From contig CM077002.1 in the NCBI GenBank assembly GCA_039090855.1, positions 87,920,194 to 87,984,193 of the forward strand: a stretch of 64,000 nt of DNA, in the 5' to 3' direction. The position numbers and the translations under genes are program-made. Source of the stretch: Macrothele yani (Eukaryota; Arthropoda; Arachnida; Araneae; Macrothelidae). Below, piece by piece: positions 11,239-21,783 of this stretch (the first letter of the stretch is position 1; each line of letters opens with the position of its first letter). The notes beneath the pieces were generated by a model. That model had not been told where the DNA came from, did not search any database, and was given only the letters and a program-made list of their open reading frames with translations.

Positions 11239-11504
11239 ACCAAGTTTCAAGTTTCCGATCAATTTGAATTTAACCATCACAGGATTCGCTAGTCGAAGCA
11301 ACCGGCATTCATGTTTAGCGAATCTGGAGGTTAACAATCCTATCCCGTGATTGCCCGGAGAAGCAGATAAATCATGAAAGAAATACGGGATTACGCCATA
11401 TAATACAAATTTTGAAGATGACAATCCGATTTTTGGCGTAAATGTGACAAGGATGGTAAGTCAGATAATATGCGAAAACTTGAAAATTTTTCATCGTCCT
11501 GGAG

Positions 11505-11579
11505 CGGGACTCGAACCCGCGTCTCCCAGAAAACGCCTAGGTATGCTAACCACTACACCACCCAGAACGACCAAGTTTC
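11505..11579 (-). tRNA. tRNA-like segment of SINE array, unit 2
   Basis: A second minus-strand copy of the same 75-nt tRNA-like fold as unit 1. The acceptor, anticodon and T-arm stems are intact. Coordinates are within a base or two. Confidence 0.45.
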
Positions 11580-11809
11580 AAGTTTCCGATCAATTTGAAT
11601 TTAACCATCACAGGATTCGCTAGTCGAAGCAACCGGCATTCATGTTTAGCGAATCTGGAGGTTAACAATCCTATCCCGTGATTGCCCGGAGAAGCAGATA
11701 AATCATGAAAGATTGTTAACCTCCAGATTCGCTAAACATGAATGCCGGTTGCTTCGACTAGCGAATCCTGTGATGGTTAAATTCAAATTGATCGGAAACT
11801 TGAAACTTG

Positions 11810-11886
11810 GTCGTTCTGGGTGGTGTAGTGGTTAGCATACCTAGGCGTTTTCTGGGAGACGCGGGTTCGAGTCCCGCTCCAGGACG
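11810..11886 (+). tRNA. tRNA-like segment of SINE array, unit 3
   Basis: First plus-strand copy, mirror image of unit 2 across the array centre near 11708. The sequence of the fold matches unit 1. Confidence 0.45.
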
Positions 11887-12139
11887 ATGAAAATTTTCAA
11901 GTTTTCGCATATTATCTGACTTACCATCCTTGTCACATTTACGCCAAAAATCGGATTGTCATCTTCAAAATTTGTATTATATGGCGTAATCCCGTATTTC
12001 TTTCATGATTTATCTGCTTCTCCGGCAATCACGGGATAGGATTGTTAACCTCCAGATTCGCTAAACATGAATGCCGGTTGCTTCGACTAGCGAATCCTGT
12101 GATGGTTAAATTCAAATTGATCGGAAACTTGAAACTTGG

Positions 12140-12214
12140 TCGTTCTGGGTGGTGTAGTGGTTAGCATACCTAGGCGTTTTCTGGGAGACGCGGTTCGAGT
12201 CCCGCTCCAGGACG
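12140..12214 (+). tRNA. tRNA-like segment of SINE array, unit 4
   Basis: Plus-strand copy with one G missing before the B box (GACGCGGTTCGAG against GACGCGGGTTCGAG), which shortens the T stem. Confidence 0.4.
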
Positions 12215-12469
12215 ATGAAAATTTTCAAGTTTTCGCATATTATCTGACTTACCATCCTTGTCACATTTACGCCAAAAATCGGATTGTCATCTTCAAAATT
12301 TGTATTATATGGCGTAATCCCGTATTTCTTTCATGATTTATCTGCTTCTCCGGGCAATCACGGGATAGGATTGTTAACCTCCAGATTCGCTAAACATGAA
12401 TGCCGGTTGCTTCGACTAGCGAATCCTGTGATGGTTAAATTCAAATTGATCGGAAACTTGAAACTTGGT

Positions 12470-12545
12470 CGTTCTGGGTGGTGTAGTGGTTAGCATACCT
12501 AGGCGTTTTCTGGGAGACGCGGGTTCGAGTCCCGCTCCAGGACGA
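12470..12545 (+). tRNA. tRNA-like segment of SINE array, unit 5
   Basis: Last plus-strand copy, with stems as in unit 1. The SINE body then runs to 12629, where the 11-bp target duplication follows. Confidence 0.45.
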
Positions 12546-12814
12546 TGAAAATTTTCAAGTTTTCGCATATTATCTGACTTACCATCCTTGTCACATTTAC
12601 GCCAAAAATCGGATTGTCATCTTCAAAAATTGGTGGGTATGTTTGACATCGTGAGATATGCAAATGATTCAAGTATCACGCTCGACCACGCATGTGACGC
12701 TAGCAAGGAGGGGTTGTAGCACTGTGCCTGACCGGCTATATAAGATCGTCCCGTTGCGCATGCTTGCCATCGTGACTCATGTTGTTGTGTTGGTTGCATC
12801 CTTTGTAAGTGAAG

Positions 12815-14079
12815 TATGCCTTGGAGAAAAGTTCAGGAGCAATTCGAACAGTTGGAGGAGGTCGCGAGGGACTGAGTCGTCGGGCTCTGGAAAGCGAGAT
12901 GGTCTTGTCGCTATATTGTATGCCATACCGGTCGTGCGAAAATCACCATAGCATGCTGTTGGCGTCAGTGGATAGAACAAGGCACGCAGCAGCAACAGGA
13001 AGGAGAAAAGTTCAGAAGCCTTGGAGAAAAGTTCAGAAGCAATTCGAACAGTTGGAGGAGGTCGCGAGGGACTGAGTCATCGGGCTCTGGAAAGCGAGAT
13101 GGTCTTATCACCATATTGTATGCCATACCGGTCGTGCGAAAATCATCATAGCGTGCTGTTGGCGGCAATGGATAGAACAAGACACGCAGCAGCAACAGGA
13201 AGAATATGGGAGACCTAGACGAACCATGGAGAGGATCGATGGGTTATCTGACATGCGCAGAGTGAACAGTCACGATTGCGAAAATTCAGCAAGCAGTAGT
13301 GTCACGATTGTGGATATTCAGCTAGCAGTAGTGCTTTCCATGCATCATTGGATTAGTGGCAGCACTATTGGCAGACGGTTGCATGATGTAGGACTACACA
13401 GATGCAGATCATTACGACGACTGCCCTTAACACCATTGCATTGTCGCCAAAGACTGCAATGGTGTCATGCCAGACTGTCAAGCAGCCACTCAGAATGGAA
13501 GCGGGTGATCTTCAGTGACGAGTCCCGCTTTTGTCTTGGAGGAGACGACCAATGATTCCATGTGTGGAAGCACCGTGGTCAGCGCCAAGATGGCGGTTTG
13601 ATATCGAGCATCACACGTCCAGAAAGCCTGGTGTCATGGTGTGAGGTGCAATTGCCTACGATACCACACCATCTTTGGTGTTCATTACAGGCACTTTGGC
13701 AGCCCAACATTACGTTAATGAGGTCCTGCAACCAGCAGCCCTACCTTTTCTGAATGCTCACTCTGGTGCAATTTTCCAACAAGGCAATGCTTGTCCACAT
13801 GCTGCTGCTGTCTTAAGAGCTTGCCTTCAAGGCACTGACCCTCTGCCATGGCAAGTTGCATCGCCAGACCTATCACTGATTGAAAATGTGTGGGATGCTA
13901 TTGGACATGCTATCCACGCTCCACCCCTACTGCACAATCTGCAGGAATTGCGTGAGAAGATTCAAGCTGCATGGGATGGCTTTTCGCAGGACACCATTAG
14001 GAACCTGTACAACTCCATGCCGAGACATCTGACATGCTGTGTGAGCAAACTGAAACATGGTGGCCCGACGCTATACTGA
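12815..14079 (+). pseudogene. Tc1-A transposase, broken, with duplicated N-terminus
   Basis: A Tc1/mariner transposase cuts and pastes the element through a DDE-type RNase H fold. The N-terminal helix-turn-helix coding stretch (EQFEQLEEVARD, then WKARW and WRQWIEQ) occurs twice, as a 200-bp tandem duplication starting at 12821 and 13021. The catalytic core follows: VIFSDESRFCLGG (first Asp, about 13505-13545), FQQGNACPHAA (Asp expected in QDN is Gly here, about 13777-13810) and SPDLSLIENVWD (acidic end, about 13863-13895). Stops at 13074 and 13553 and a frameshift near 13665 break the frame. The lost second Asp makes it inactive. Confidence 0.85.
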
Positions 14080-14232
14080 GAGACACTACATATTGGCGTG
14101 TAGCTCAATAAATATTGCCCATAATCAGTTTCAATATTTAATCATTTATTGTTCCTGGTAACCTTTACCTTCCTAGCACTGCAATCGGACACGTCCTTCT
14201 GGGTGCAACTATTTTTTTTTATGATGAGTGTA

Positions 14233-14429
14233 TATTTCAGATCTGAAGTATAATTATGAGTGTGTGTTTACATGACACAAGTGGGCAAAAAGAAGTGTTT
14301 GCACCCCTACATTATTTTGCATAAATGTGGAACGCAATTGAGATAAAATATTTTTGACCATTGGATTACTTTTACAATAAACACACACACACACATGCTT
14401 CTTTTTTTTTTTTTTACTAATCACAAGAA

Positions 14430-14460
<31 letters not shown>

Positions 14461-14789
14461 TCTTAATTTTTCATGCCAAAATACTATCTGCACACATGAC
14501 AATGCTCTGTTTTAAAGCAGTTAAACATTACATTATACAAATTGACAACAAACGAAAGTCCCGCACTGTTTAAAAGACACATTATAAGATCTGTAGAGTG
14601 GCAATTTCGTTACTTTCAGCTGTCATGGCTCCAAAAAGGTGTGAGTTTTCCATTGCAATATGGGAATCTTGTATTGCAATGGACACACGCTCTTCATGAC
14701 TGGCTTAAGTTATTGCAAAATTAGTAAGAAGTTAAAGTTGAACTTTTCTAGTGTTCGGTACATTAAAAAAAAAAAAAAAAAAAGAGTTT
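14233..14789. other. AT-rich stretch with microsatellites
   Basis: It contains an (AC) run near 14382-14395, a T-run near 14404, an (AT) run near 14431-14454 and a small inverted repeat around TTCCATTGCAATA/TATTGCAATGGA (14647-14683). A 60-codon frame at 14542-14724 is unrecognised. Confidence 0.5.
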
Positions 14790-15265
14790 GGTAGTACAGA
14801 GAATAAATTGCAATCTGGGCATCTGAAGAAGATAAATGCAAAGCAGCAGAGGAACACCATTAGGAAAACATAAAAAAAACCCTCTGTAGGTGCTTGAGAA
14901 TTGGTTACTGATGTTGCTTCAACATCGAGGACCGTAGTAAGTTCTCAAACTATTCATAATATTTTTCATGGTGCACATATTCAAGGCAAGACACCTAGAA
15001 AAAAAAACTTATATCAGTGAAACAAATAGACAGAAAATACATGAGTTTGTCTAAGCTGATGTCAGCAAACCAGCAGAATTTTGGCAAAATGCAATATTTT
15101 CCGATGAAAGTAAGTTTAATATTTTCGGTTTGGATGGAAAGAAATATGTGTGGCGAAATCCAAACAGTTCCCTTGAAACAAAAAAATTAAGATCAGCTGT
15201 TAATGGCGGTGGTCATGTAATGATTTGGGGATGCATGGCTTGTTGGTAATATGGGTGGTAATATG
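14790..15265 (+). pseudogene. Tc1-family transposase remnant C
   Basis: Positions 14930-15245 read, with shifts and stops, as the middle of a Tc1 transposase. RTVVSSQTIHNIFHGAHIQG is followed by AIFSDESKFNIFGLDGKKY (first catalytic Asp, about 15092-15145), WRNPNSS and GGGHVMIWGCMA (about 15205-15240). The final catalytic block (the NDPKH...SPDLNPIE part) is missing. It belongs to a different Tc1 family from elements A and B. No inverted ends were recognised. Confidence 0.75.
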
Positions 15266-15458
15266 AATGCTAGACAATAAATATATTGATTAGGGTGGCC
15301 CAAATTATTCAACTTCTGAAATGTTTAAGTCTCACCCCTCAAAATTGTTTCAATTGAGGAAAAAATAATATCTGTAAAATTTTATTGCAATTGAACGCTA
15401 ATAACATGTGCCTCCAGCCATACTTTTATAGGGACAGCTTTCGACAGCCCGCCTGTTT
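15266..15458. other. Unassigned AT-rich spacer before PLE copy 1
   Basis: No coding or repeat signal was recognised. The PLE homology ends abruptly near 15459, within its nuclease domain. Confidence 0.35.
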
Positions 15459-15731
15459 TTTAGTACTTCCAATATATGACATTGGTGGGATTCCATTTAT
15501 CGGTGTTTCATACACACCAGCTTTTCCCAAGATGCTGCATTTTCCATTATTATTAATTATCATATCTCCAATAGTCATTACTTTGGTTCCCATCTGAATT
15601 CCATATTTATTGCATAATTTATTGATTTCCATAGAGATTCCTGGTAGGTAAGGTGTTGCTCCGACATATTGTAATTGTTTTTTTCTGTTAGGTGAATAAG
15701 TAGCCTGCATCTTTACTTGTACTTCATAAAT

Positions 15732-16403
15732 TCATTTATTTATCTTCTGTGGAGGGTATCCATAGTTGTATGTGATTTCGTTAATATAATTTATTTCTTC
15801 ATTACGAAATTCTTCTGTAGAGGAATGTGTGGTAGCTCTTTTAATTAATGTTTTTATGCTATTACATTTCTGTGCGTAATGGTGTGTTGAGTTATATGGT
15901 ATCAGAGCTGGGACATATGTTTGCTTTCTGTGTATCTTGTACTGCAGTTGGTTATTTTGCTTGATGATCCTGACATCCAAGTAAGGTAAGATATTTTCTT
16001 CTTCATGTTCTACTGACAATTTTATTGTGGGATAGACATTACTAAGTTGTTGAGTTAAAGATTCCAGCTCTTCAATTTTCATTCTAGTCATGATGAAGAT
16101 ATCATCAACGTATCTACAGTAAACCAATGGTGGTTCATCCAAGGTACTGATAATTTGTTCTCCTATGCTGTTCATAATTACTTCTGCAAAAAGGTTTGAC
16201 AGAGGAGAGCCCATTGGGCCACCAAAATTTTGTTTGTACATTTTTTCATCATATTTGAAGATATTATTTTCATAGATGTGTAATAAAATTGTTTTTAACT
16301 CTTGTAGTTGTGTGTTATTAAGAAATTGATCCTGTTGTAATTTTTTTATTAGTAATCTCAATAGCTTCTGGTACAGGGGTACTTGGGAACAGTGCCTTGA
16401 CAT
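15732..16403 (-). pseudogene. PLE copy 1 reverse transcriptase segment
   Basis: A 223-codon open frame covers the RT palm. The catalytic YVDD lies near residue 93-96, the GGPMGSP motif near residue 60, and FLDV-type residues are replaced by YLDVRIIKQ. The C-terminal part (IPYNSTHHYAQKCNS, then IKRATTHSS) is typical of the PLE thumb. The frame joins the upstream piece (16611-16318) only through a frameshift and the downstream nuclease (15710-15426) only across a stop. Confidence 0.8.
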
Positions 16404-16558
16404 CCATACTAGCCATTCTGTAATCTTTTAGATCTTGGTTTACATTTTTCAAAATTTCAATAAATTCATATGTATTCTTTACATTGTATTGTGTTTTCAT
16501 AAATATTGATGCCAAGAAACTGTAGATATTCTTTTCAAGATTAATCAATGGAGGGTTC

Positions 16559-17588
16559 CTTTTGAAATCCTGCGGTATTGAAGATGCGTACATTAATATT
16601 ATTAATAACATTTATGAAAATGCAAGTGCAAAGATTTGGCTGTTTGAAAATACAACACACATAAAAATTAGAAAAGGAGTGAGACAAGGTGACACCATAT
16701 CTCCGAAGCTCTTTAATGTCACATTGGAAAATGTCTTTCAATCACTGAACTGGGAAAACAGAGGGATAAAGATTAATGGAGATTATCTAACCCACCTTCG
16801 TTTTGCTGATGACATAGTCATTTTTGCAAGTACCACATCAGAGCTGCAGAGTATGATCCAGGAACTTGCTGACAAGAGTAGAGAAGTGGGATTAAAAATG
16901 AACTTCCAGAAGGCAAAAGTGATGTTCAATGCTTTTACAAGAAATGAAGATTTATGGATTGATGGAGAAAAGCTGGAGATAACAGACATGTATGTTTATC
17001 TTGGACAGCAGATATCAAGTGAGGGTCACATTGATGAGGAAATTAATTGTCGTACAAAACTTGCCTGGAGAGCTTTTAGAAGAAACAGCATAATTTTCAA
17101 GAGCAATATGCCATTATGTCTTAAAAAAAAAGTGTTTGATCAATGCATCCTTCCAGTGCTTACGTATGGTGCAGAGACGTGGACCTTAACTAAAAGAGAC
17201 ATACAAAGGCTGCAGACAACTCAAAGCAGCATGGAGAGGTACATGCTTGGTGTAACCAGGAAAGATAAGAAGAGGAACTCGTGGATCCGAAAAATGACGA
17301 GAGTGGAAGACATCATGATCAGAGTTAAATCCCTGAAATGGCAATGGGCTGGACATACTGCCAGAAGGACAGACCATCGATGGACAGTCGAAATTTTAGA
17401 TTGGATTCCAAGGGACAGGAAAAGACCCAGAAGAAGACCACATGGGAGATGGGTGGATGAAATTCGTAAGTATGCGGGAGTGACATGGAGGAGACTGGCA
17501 CAAGACAGACCGTTGTGGAAGAAACTTGGGGAGACCTTCGTCCAGCAGTGGATTGATAATGGTTGACAATGATGATGATGATGAAGTC
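16559..17588 (+). mobile_element. RTE-B LINE copy 2, inserted in PLE copy 1
   Basis: 5'-truncated inside the reverse transcriptase; 3' end complete with a TGATGATGATGATGA tail. Intact PLE copy 2 shows the uninterrupted sequence at 17990-18050, and the break falls after the ATGAGACTT motif. A short piece of the PLE around the site is missing compared with copy 2. The insertion is younger than the PLE. Confidence 0.85.
16562..17566 (+). CDS. RTE-B reverse transcriptase, C-terminal 334 codons, open
   Basis: This uninterrupted 334-codon frame is the best preserved LINE RT in the window. It starts at the element's truncation point, so the annotated Met is only the first in frame. RT motif B is GVRQGDTISPKLFN (residues about 40-53) and the catalytic box LRFADDIVIFAS (about 80-91) has both Asp. 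The C-terminal region has FDQCILPVLTYGAETWTLTK, KWQWAGHTARRTD and HGRWVDEIRKYAGV, the usual BovB/RTE tail. Endonuclease and RT N-terminus are absent, so it is not autonomous. Confidence 0.8.
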   Translation: MKSCGIEDAYINIINNIYENASAKIWLFENTTHIKIRKGVRQGDTISPKLFNVTLENVFQSLNWENRGIKINGDYLTHLRFADDIVIFASTTSELQSMIQELADKSREVGLKMNFQKAKVMFNAFTRNEDLWIDGEKLEITDMYVYLGQQISSEGHIDEEINCRTKLAWRAFRRNSIIFKSNMPLCLKKKVFDQCILPVLTYGAETWTLTKRDIQRLQTTQSSMERYMLGVTRKDKKRNSWIRKMTRVEDIMIRVKSLKWQWAGHTARRTDHRWTVEILDWIPRDRKRPRRRPHGRWVDEIRKYAGVTWRRLAQDRPLWKKLGETFVQQWIDNG

Positions 17589-18366
17589 TCATAGGTTTTA
17601 ATTTTTGCAAACATTCTTGGGAGCTTCATACCCATTGGTGGTTTTGCATTTTTGATCTCATCAGGTAAGGTGCTGTGGTTCCTGATGTTAGCCAAATATC
17701 TTACCTGATTATCAGTTGCGTCCCTTTTCCCCTCAGAACATTTCAATTCTTCTATTGCCAATTTCATTTTTTTGGTTATATTCTTCTGTATTATAGTGAT
17801 TTTGAATACAGAAGAATATAACCAAAAAATGAAATTTGCAATAGAAGAATTGAAATGTTCTGAGGTGAAAAGGGACCCAACTGATAATCAGGTAAGATAT
17901 TTGGCTAACATCAGGAACCACAGCACCTTACCTGATGAGATCAAAAATCCAAAACCACCAATGGGTACAAAGCTCCCAAGAATGTTTGAAAAAATTAAAA
18001 CACAAAAGAATGGTGTAACCCCTTAAGACTTATAGTTATCCAAAAGGAACTCTCCATTGATTAATCTTGAAAAGAATATTTACAGTTTCTTGGCACCAAT
18101 ATTTATGAAAACACAATACAATGTAAAGAATACATGTGAATTTATTGAAATTGTGAAAAATGTAAACCAAGATCTAAAAGATTACAGAATGGCTAGTATG
18201 GATGGATGCCAAGGCACTGTTCCCAAGTACCCCTGTACCATAAGCTATTGAGATTATTAATAAAAAATTACAACAGGATCAATTACTTTATAACACACAA
18301 CTACAAGAGTTAAACACAATTTTATTATGCATCTATGAAAATAATATCTTCAAATATGATGAAAAA

Positions 18367-18876
18367 ATGTACAAACAAAATTTTGGTGGCCCAATGAGCT
18401 CTCCTCTGTCAAACCTTTTTGCAGAAGTAATTATGAACAGCATAGGAGAACAAATTATCAGTACCTTGGATGAACCACCATTGGTTTACTGTAGATACGT
18501 TGATGATATCTTCATCATGACCAGAATGAAAATTGAAGAGCCGAAATCTTTAACTCAACAACTTAGTAATGTCTATCTCACAATAAAATTGACAGTAGAA
18601 CATGAAGAAGAAAATATCTTACCTTACTTGGATGTCAGGATCATCAAGCAAAATAACCAACTGCAGTACAAGGTACACAGAAAACAAACATATGTCCCAG
18701 TTCTGATACCATATAACTCAACACACCCTTACGCACAGAAATGTAATAGCATAAAAACATTAATTAAAAGAGCTACCACACATTCCTCTACAGAAAAATT
18801 TCGTAATGAAGAAATAAATTATATTAAAGAAATCACATACAACTATGGATACCCTCCACATAAGATAAATAAATGA
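18367..18876 (+). pseudogene. PLE copy 2 reverse transcriptase segment
   Basis: A 169-codon open frame contains FGGPMSSPLSNLFAEV, where the second Gly of the usual GGPMGSP has become Ser, and CRYVDDIFIMTRM with both catalytic Asp. It ends with IKEITYNYGYPPHKINK. The upstream segment (17772-18251) is out of frame, and a stop separates it from the nuclease. It is about 95 percent alike to copy 1 by eye. Confidence 0.8.
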
Positions 18877-18975
18877 ATTTATGAAGTACAAGTAAAGATG
18901 CAGGCTACTTATTCACCTAACAGAAAAAAACAATTATAATATGTCGGAGCAACACCTTACCTACCAGGAATCTCT

Positions 18976-19347
18976 ATGGAAATCAATAAATTATGCAATA
19001 AATATGGGATTCAGATGGGAACCAAAGTATTGACTATTGGAGATATGATAATTAATAACACTGGAAAATGCAGTATTTTGGAAAAAGCTGGTGTGTATGA
19101 AATACCGATAAATGGAATCCCACCAATGTCATATATTGGAAGTACTAAAAATCAGCTAAAACATCGATTACAACAGCATGTTAAAAATTGGCAAAAAATA
19201 AAAGAAGCAAAAACAGCACTGATACAGTACTGCCTAGATAACCAGACATATCCGAATTTTGAAGAAGTAAAAATAATAAAAACATGTCGTAATGAAAGAC
19301 ACCTACGTATTGCAGAATCTGTATTAATTGAAAAAAATAGATACTGA
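18976..19347 (+). pseudogene. PLE copy 2 GIY-YIG endonuclease domain
   Basis: The 123-codon frame has the GIY-YIG nuclease layout: AGVYEIPINGIPPMSYIGST supplies the two strands (GVY...YIG), NQLKHRLQQHVKNW follows, and ESVLIEKN carries the catalytic Glu. In PLEs this domain nicks the target for retrotransposition. It ends at a TGA where related copies continue with VCNSNDP. The same domain is cut off in copy 1. Confidence 0.82.
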
Positions 19348-20112
19348 GTGTGTAATAGTAACGATCCTAATATACTTAATGAGAAATGGAAGGAATTAAT
19401 AAAAATTGACCAAAAAAAAAAAAAAACACACAGAAAGGGAAAGAGAAAATAAAATGAAGAGTTCACTAAAGTCAATGACAGATGGAGCCACGGTGGAAGC
19501 GTTTCGTGGATGACAATGGTGGCGGGGCGAAGAAGCTGGGTGTATCACTTACTCTTGCTGCAGTGGAAGAAGAGAAAACACCTCCTGAAAATAACCCAGT
19601 TAGGGGGTTGAAAGTACTTGAGGCAATCTGCTTGGGAGTGGCTTAGGGTATGGTTGGTTCTTCGTGAGGTGTTGAGGAGTCCAAGGAATGAATTGTGTGT
19701 AAATATTTGTATATAAGGTTTTTAAATTTTTTCGTTCGGAATTTGTATGTTTCTAATTAGGCGTTTCATAGTTGTCTATAATATCAAAAGATTTTGTGTT
19801 CAACAATTGGTTTTTAGCAACGAAAGTTAGGTTTTACAAGATTGTGAGAAGGTTGGGAAGGGGGAGGATACAATTTTGCAACCTGGACAACAACGCACTT
19901 CATGGACTTGAGTGTTGGTAAAGCATTTGAAAGAACCTGAAAACAGAAAATGGAACACCGCACCGGAAGCCTAAGCCAAGCATGACAGGCAGAAAGAATG
20001 TAACGTGTGGTGAAATGTGAAAAGAGGTTAGCAACCTTGTAAATATTATATTAGTATGCACATAAATTTAAGGACAGCTTTGGCCTCCGCTATAGATGTT
20101 TTTAACCAGAAT

Positions 20113-20860
20113 TTATAAATTGATTTTGTTTAATATGTTGTATTTTTGTAAAAAGGAAAGTAATCTAATGTAAATTAATTTTTCTAGCAATTTAGCAAAA
20201 ATTGTCAAATTTGCAATTGGCCGATAATTATTTGCTCCGTTTACCGAACCTTTCTTGTATTTGGGAGTAATTTTAGTTATTTTTAAAGTATCTGGAAATA
20301 TGCCTGTAGTAAATATAGAATTATAAATCAACAAAAGTGGCTCCACAATAATATGAGCCACATGTTTGGTAACCAATGGTGAAATTTCATCATATCCAGG
20401 TTGACATTAATTTGCAACAACAAGTGTAAAAGTTCAGATCGTGTAATTTTAAGCAAGTGAAACGTGTTTGATTGGTGTGAATTCTGAAAGTACTGATGAT
20501 ATTGAGAATTTGTAAGTAAAACTTGTTTAAGAATTTGCGGTGCTAATATAAAGTGATTATTGATTTCATTGACTATATCTTGTTTGGATTTAATTATTTG
20601 GGTTATTTTAGTTAGGTATTGTGGTGTAATTGAACCTGAAGATTTACCCAGTAATCTGTTTAAATGTTTCCAAGTTAATTTAGAATCGTTTTGAGAAAAG
20701 ATATTAGTATAATATTCTCTTTTAAATTTCCTAATATCAGAATTTAATTTATTTCTATATGTTTTAAATATTTGAAAATCAGTATGTAGTTTACTTTTTA
20801 TAAATTTCGAGTATAATCAATTTTTTTATTAATTTGGTTTAATAGATGTCTAGTGAGCCA
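20113..20860 (-). pseudogene. CR1-like ORF2, linker and start of reverse transcriptase
   Basis: Minus-strand pieces: a pre-RT linker (LTWKHLNRLLGKSSGSITPQ near 20680-20620), then an 87-codon frame (20376-20113) with VEPLLLIYNSIFTTGIFPD, ITKITPKYKKGS and NNYRPIANLTIF, which are RT motifs 0 to 2. A frameshift near 20385 separates them. The sequence ends just before the expected GFR motif, so no catalytic residues are present. Confidence 0.75.
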
Positions 20861-20911
20861 TGGTTTACGTTGCTTTTTAGCTTTATTCTTGTTAAGTGAA
20901 ATTGGAAAGGC

Positions 20912-21783
20912 TTAGATGTATAATTCATTTAGCACTGTTGCAAAGCTGCCATATAAAAGATTTGGATCAGTCAACTGTAAAACATTTTTCCATTTTATAT
21001 GTTGTAATAGATTATAGAATTTATTTAACGTATTATTGTTTATTAATCGAGTTGCTATATTAATTATATTTTTATTTACAGCATGTGTATGTTTGTAAAA
21101 TGTAAAAATTGGTAGATGGTCACTAATGTCATAAATTATAACTCCTGAAAGAGTCAACTCTAAAGGAGCATTCGTAAGAGATAGGTCAATGGTAGATTCA
21201 GTTACTGGTGTTAATCTCGCTGGAGATGTAATTGTATTGCTAAACCCAACAGTATTTAGCAATTGAATAAATTGTTGAGTTTGTAAGTTATTTTGGGAAA
21301 TATCAATATTGAGGTCTCCCAACAAGAAACCCCTTTTACCTGTCAAGTTGATATAATTAAGAATTTCAAATAGTTAGAACTCGGAGGGCGATAACAAACT
21401 ATTATAATATAATATTCATTTTCAATTGTCAAAATTTCTATATAAGGGTCAATAACAGTTAAATCTGTTATCAAAGAATAATTTTGGTGAATAGTATTTA
21501 CATAAATTGCCACTCCACCTCCCTTTGTTTTAATTCTATTATGGAAAAATATTTTATAACCAGGTATATCAATACTATAATTTTGAGTCGGAAACCATGT
21601 CTCAGTTAAACAGAGTATGTCAATCCCCGATCCGGTCACCTGAATCAGTGCCTCAACTAGAGTAACCTTAGACATAAGAGATCTGGCATTTATATGAATT
21701 AATTTCAAGGCATTATTAAAGTTGCCAGACAACAGATTAGAAACCTGCTGTAGTGTATATATGTCGCTCATTATTATTAACAA
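20912..21783 (-). pseudogene. CR1-like ORF2 endonuclease domain
   Basis: Two overlapping frames (21783-21343 and 21346-20912) need one frameshift near 21345 to give a full apurinic-type endonuclease of about 290 residues. Visible catalytic blocks: HINARSL (Asn), LCLTETWF (Glu), GGGVAIYVN, YRPPSS, LLGDLNIDI (Asp and Asn), TIDLSLTN (Asp) and SDHLPIF (Asp-His). All these residues remain, so apart from the single shift the domain is well preserved. The start Met at 21783 is the first in frame. Confidence 0.82.

Larger units (their letters stand above)
11041..12629. mobile_element. Inverted array of five tRNA-like SINE units
   Basis: Units of about 330 bp, each with one tRNA-like segment, are arranged as two on the minus strand (11041 to about 11708) and then about three on the plus strand (about 11709-12629). 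The array is flanked by an exact 11-bp direct repeat TTGGTGGGTAT (11030-11040 and 12630-12640), which lies within the host Tc1 sequence. So the whole array entered at one target site, or grew inside one insertion. Units are nearly identical; one unit lacks a base in the B-box region and another lacks a G in the terminal region. Confidence 0.85.
10988..14230 (+). mobile_element. Tc1-family DNA transposon A, carrying a SINE-array insertion
   Basis: Inverted ends begin CACTCAT and share an AAAAATAGTTGCACC block: left from 10988, right ending at 14230. They are flanked by TA at 10986-10987 and 14231-14232. The interior holds a broken Tc1-type transposase (12815-14079). The left end is interrupted by the inserted array at 11041-12629. 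Without that insertion the element would be about 1.65 kb, normal for Tc1. It sits just downstream of the glucosidase-like exon, probably in its intron. Confidence 0.85.
15459..17800 (-). mobile_element. Penelope-like element copy 1 (minus), split by RTE-B
   Basis: PLEs encode a telomerase-related reverse transcriptase fused to a GIY-YIG nuclease. On the minus strand from 17800: LPDEIKNAKPPMGMKLPRMF (near 17680-17610), then an RTE-B insertion (16559-17588), then NLEKNIYSFLASIF (about 16540-16500), the GGPMGSPLSNLFAEV motif (about 16225-16180), YCRYVDDIFIMTRM with the catalytic DD (about 16120-16080), and the start of the nuclease (PPMSYIGSTK, about 15495-15463), where it is cut off. It is the mirror image of copy 2; both begin at the same base pair around 17800. 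Confidence 0.9.
17803..20110 (+). mobile_element. Penelope-like element copy 2 (plus)
   Basis: Reverse complement of copy 1 from the shared centre. From 17820: KFAIEELKCSEVKRDPTDNQ, LPDEIKNPKPPMGTKLPRMF (17931-17990), a frameshift near 18030, NLEKNIYSFLAPIF (18060-18100), then RT and nuclease. 3' sequence after the nuclease (19350 to about 20110) has no coding potential and no second copy; its boundary with the CR1-like LINE lies near 20110. Confidence 0.88.

Noticed and set aside
11215..12493. Two identical 69-codon frames (11215-11424 minus and 12284-12493 plus)
   Set aside because: Both are antisense or sense readings through SINE array units, including the tRNA-like part; not protein genes.
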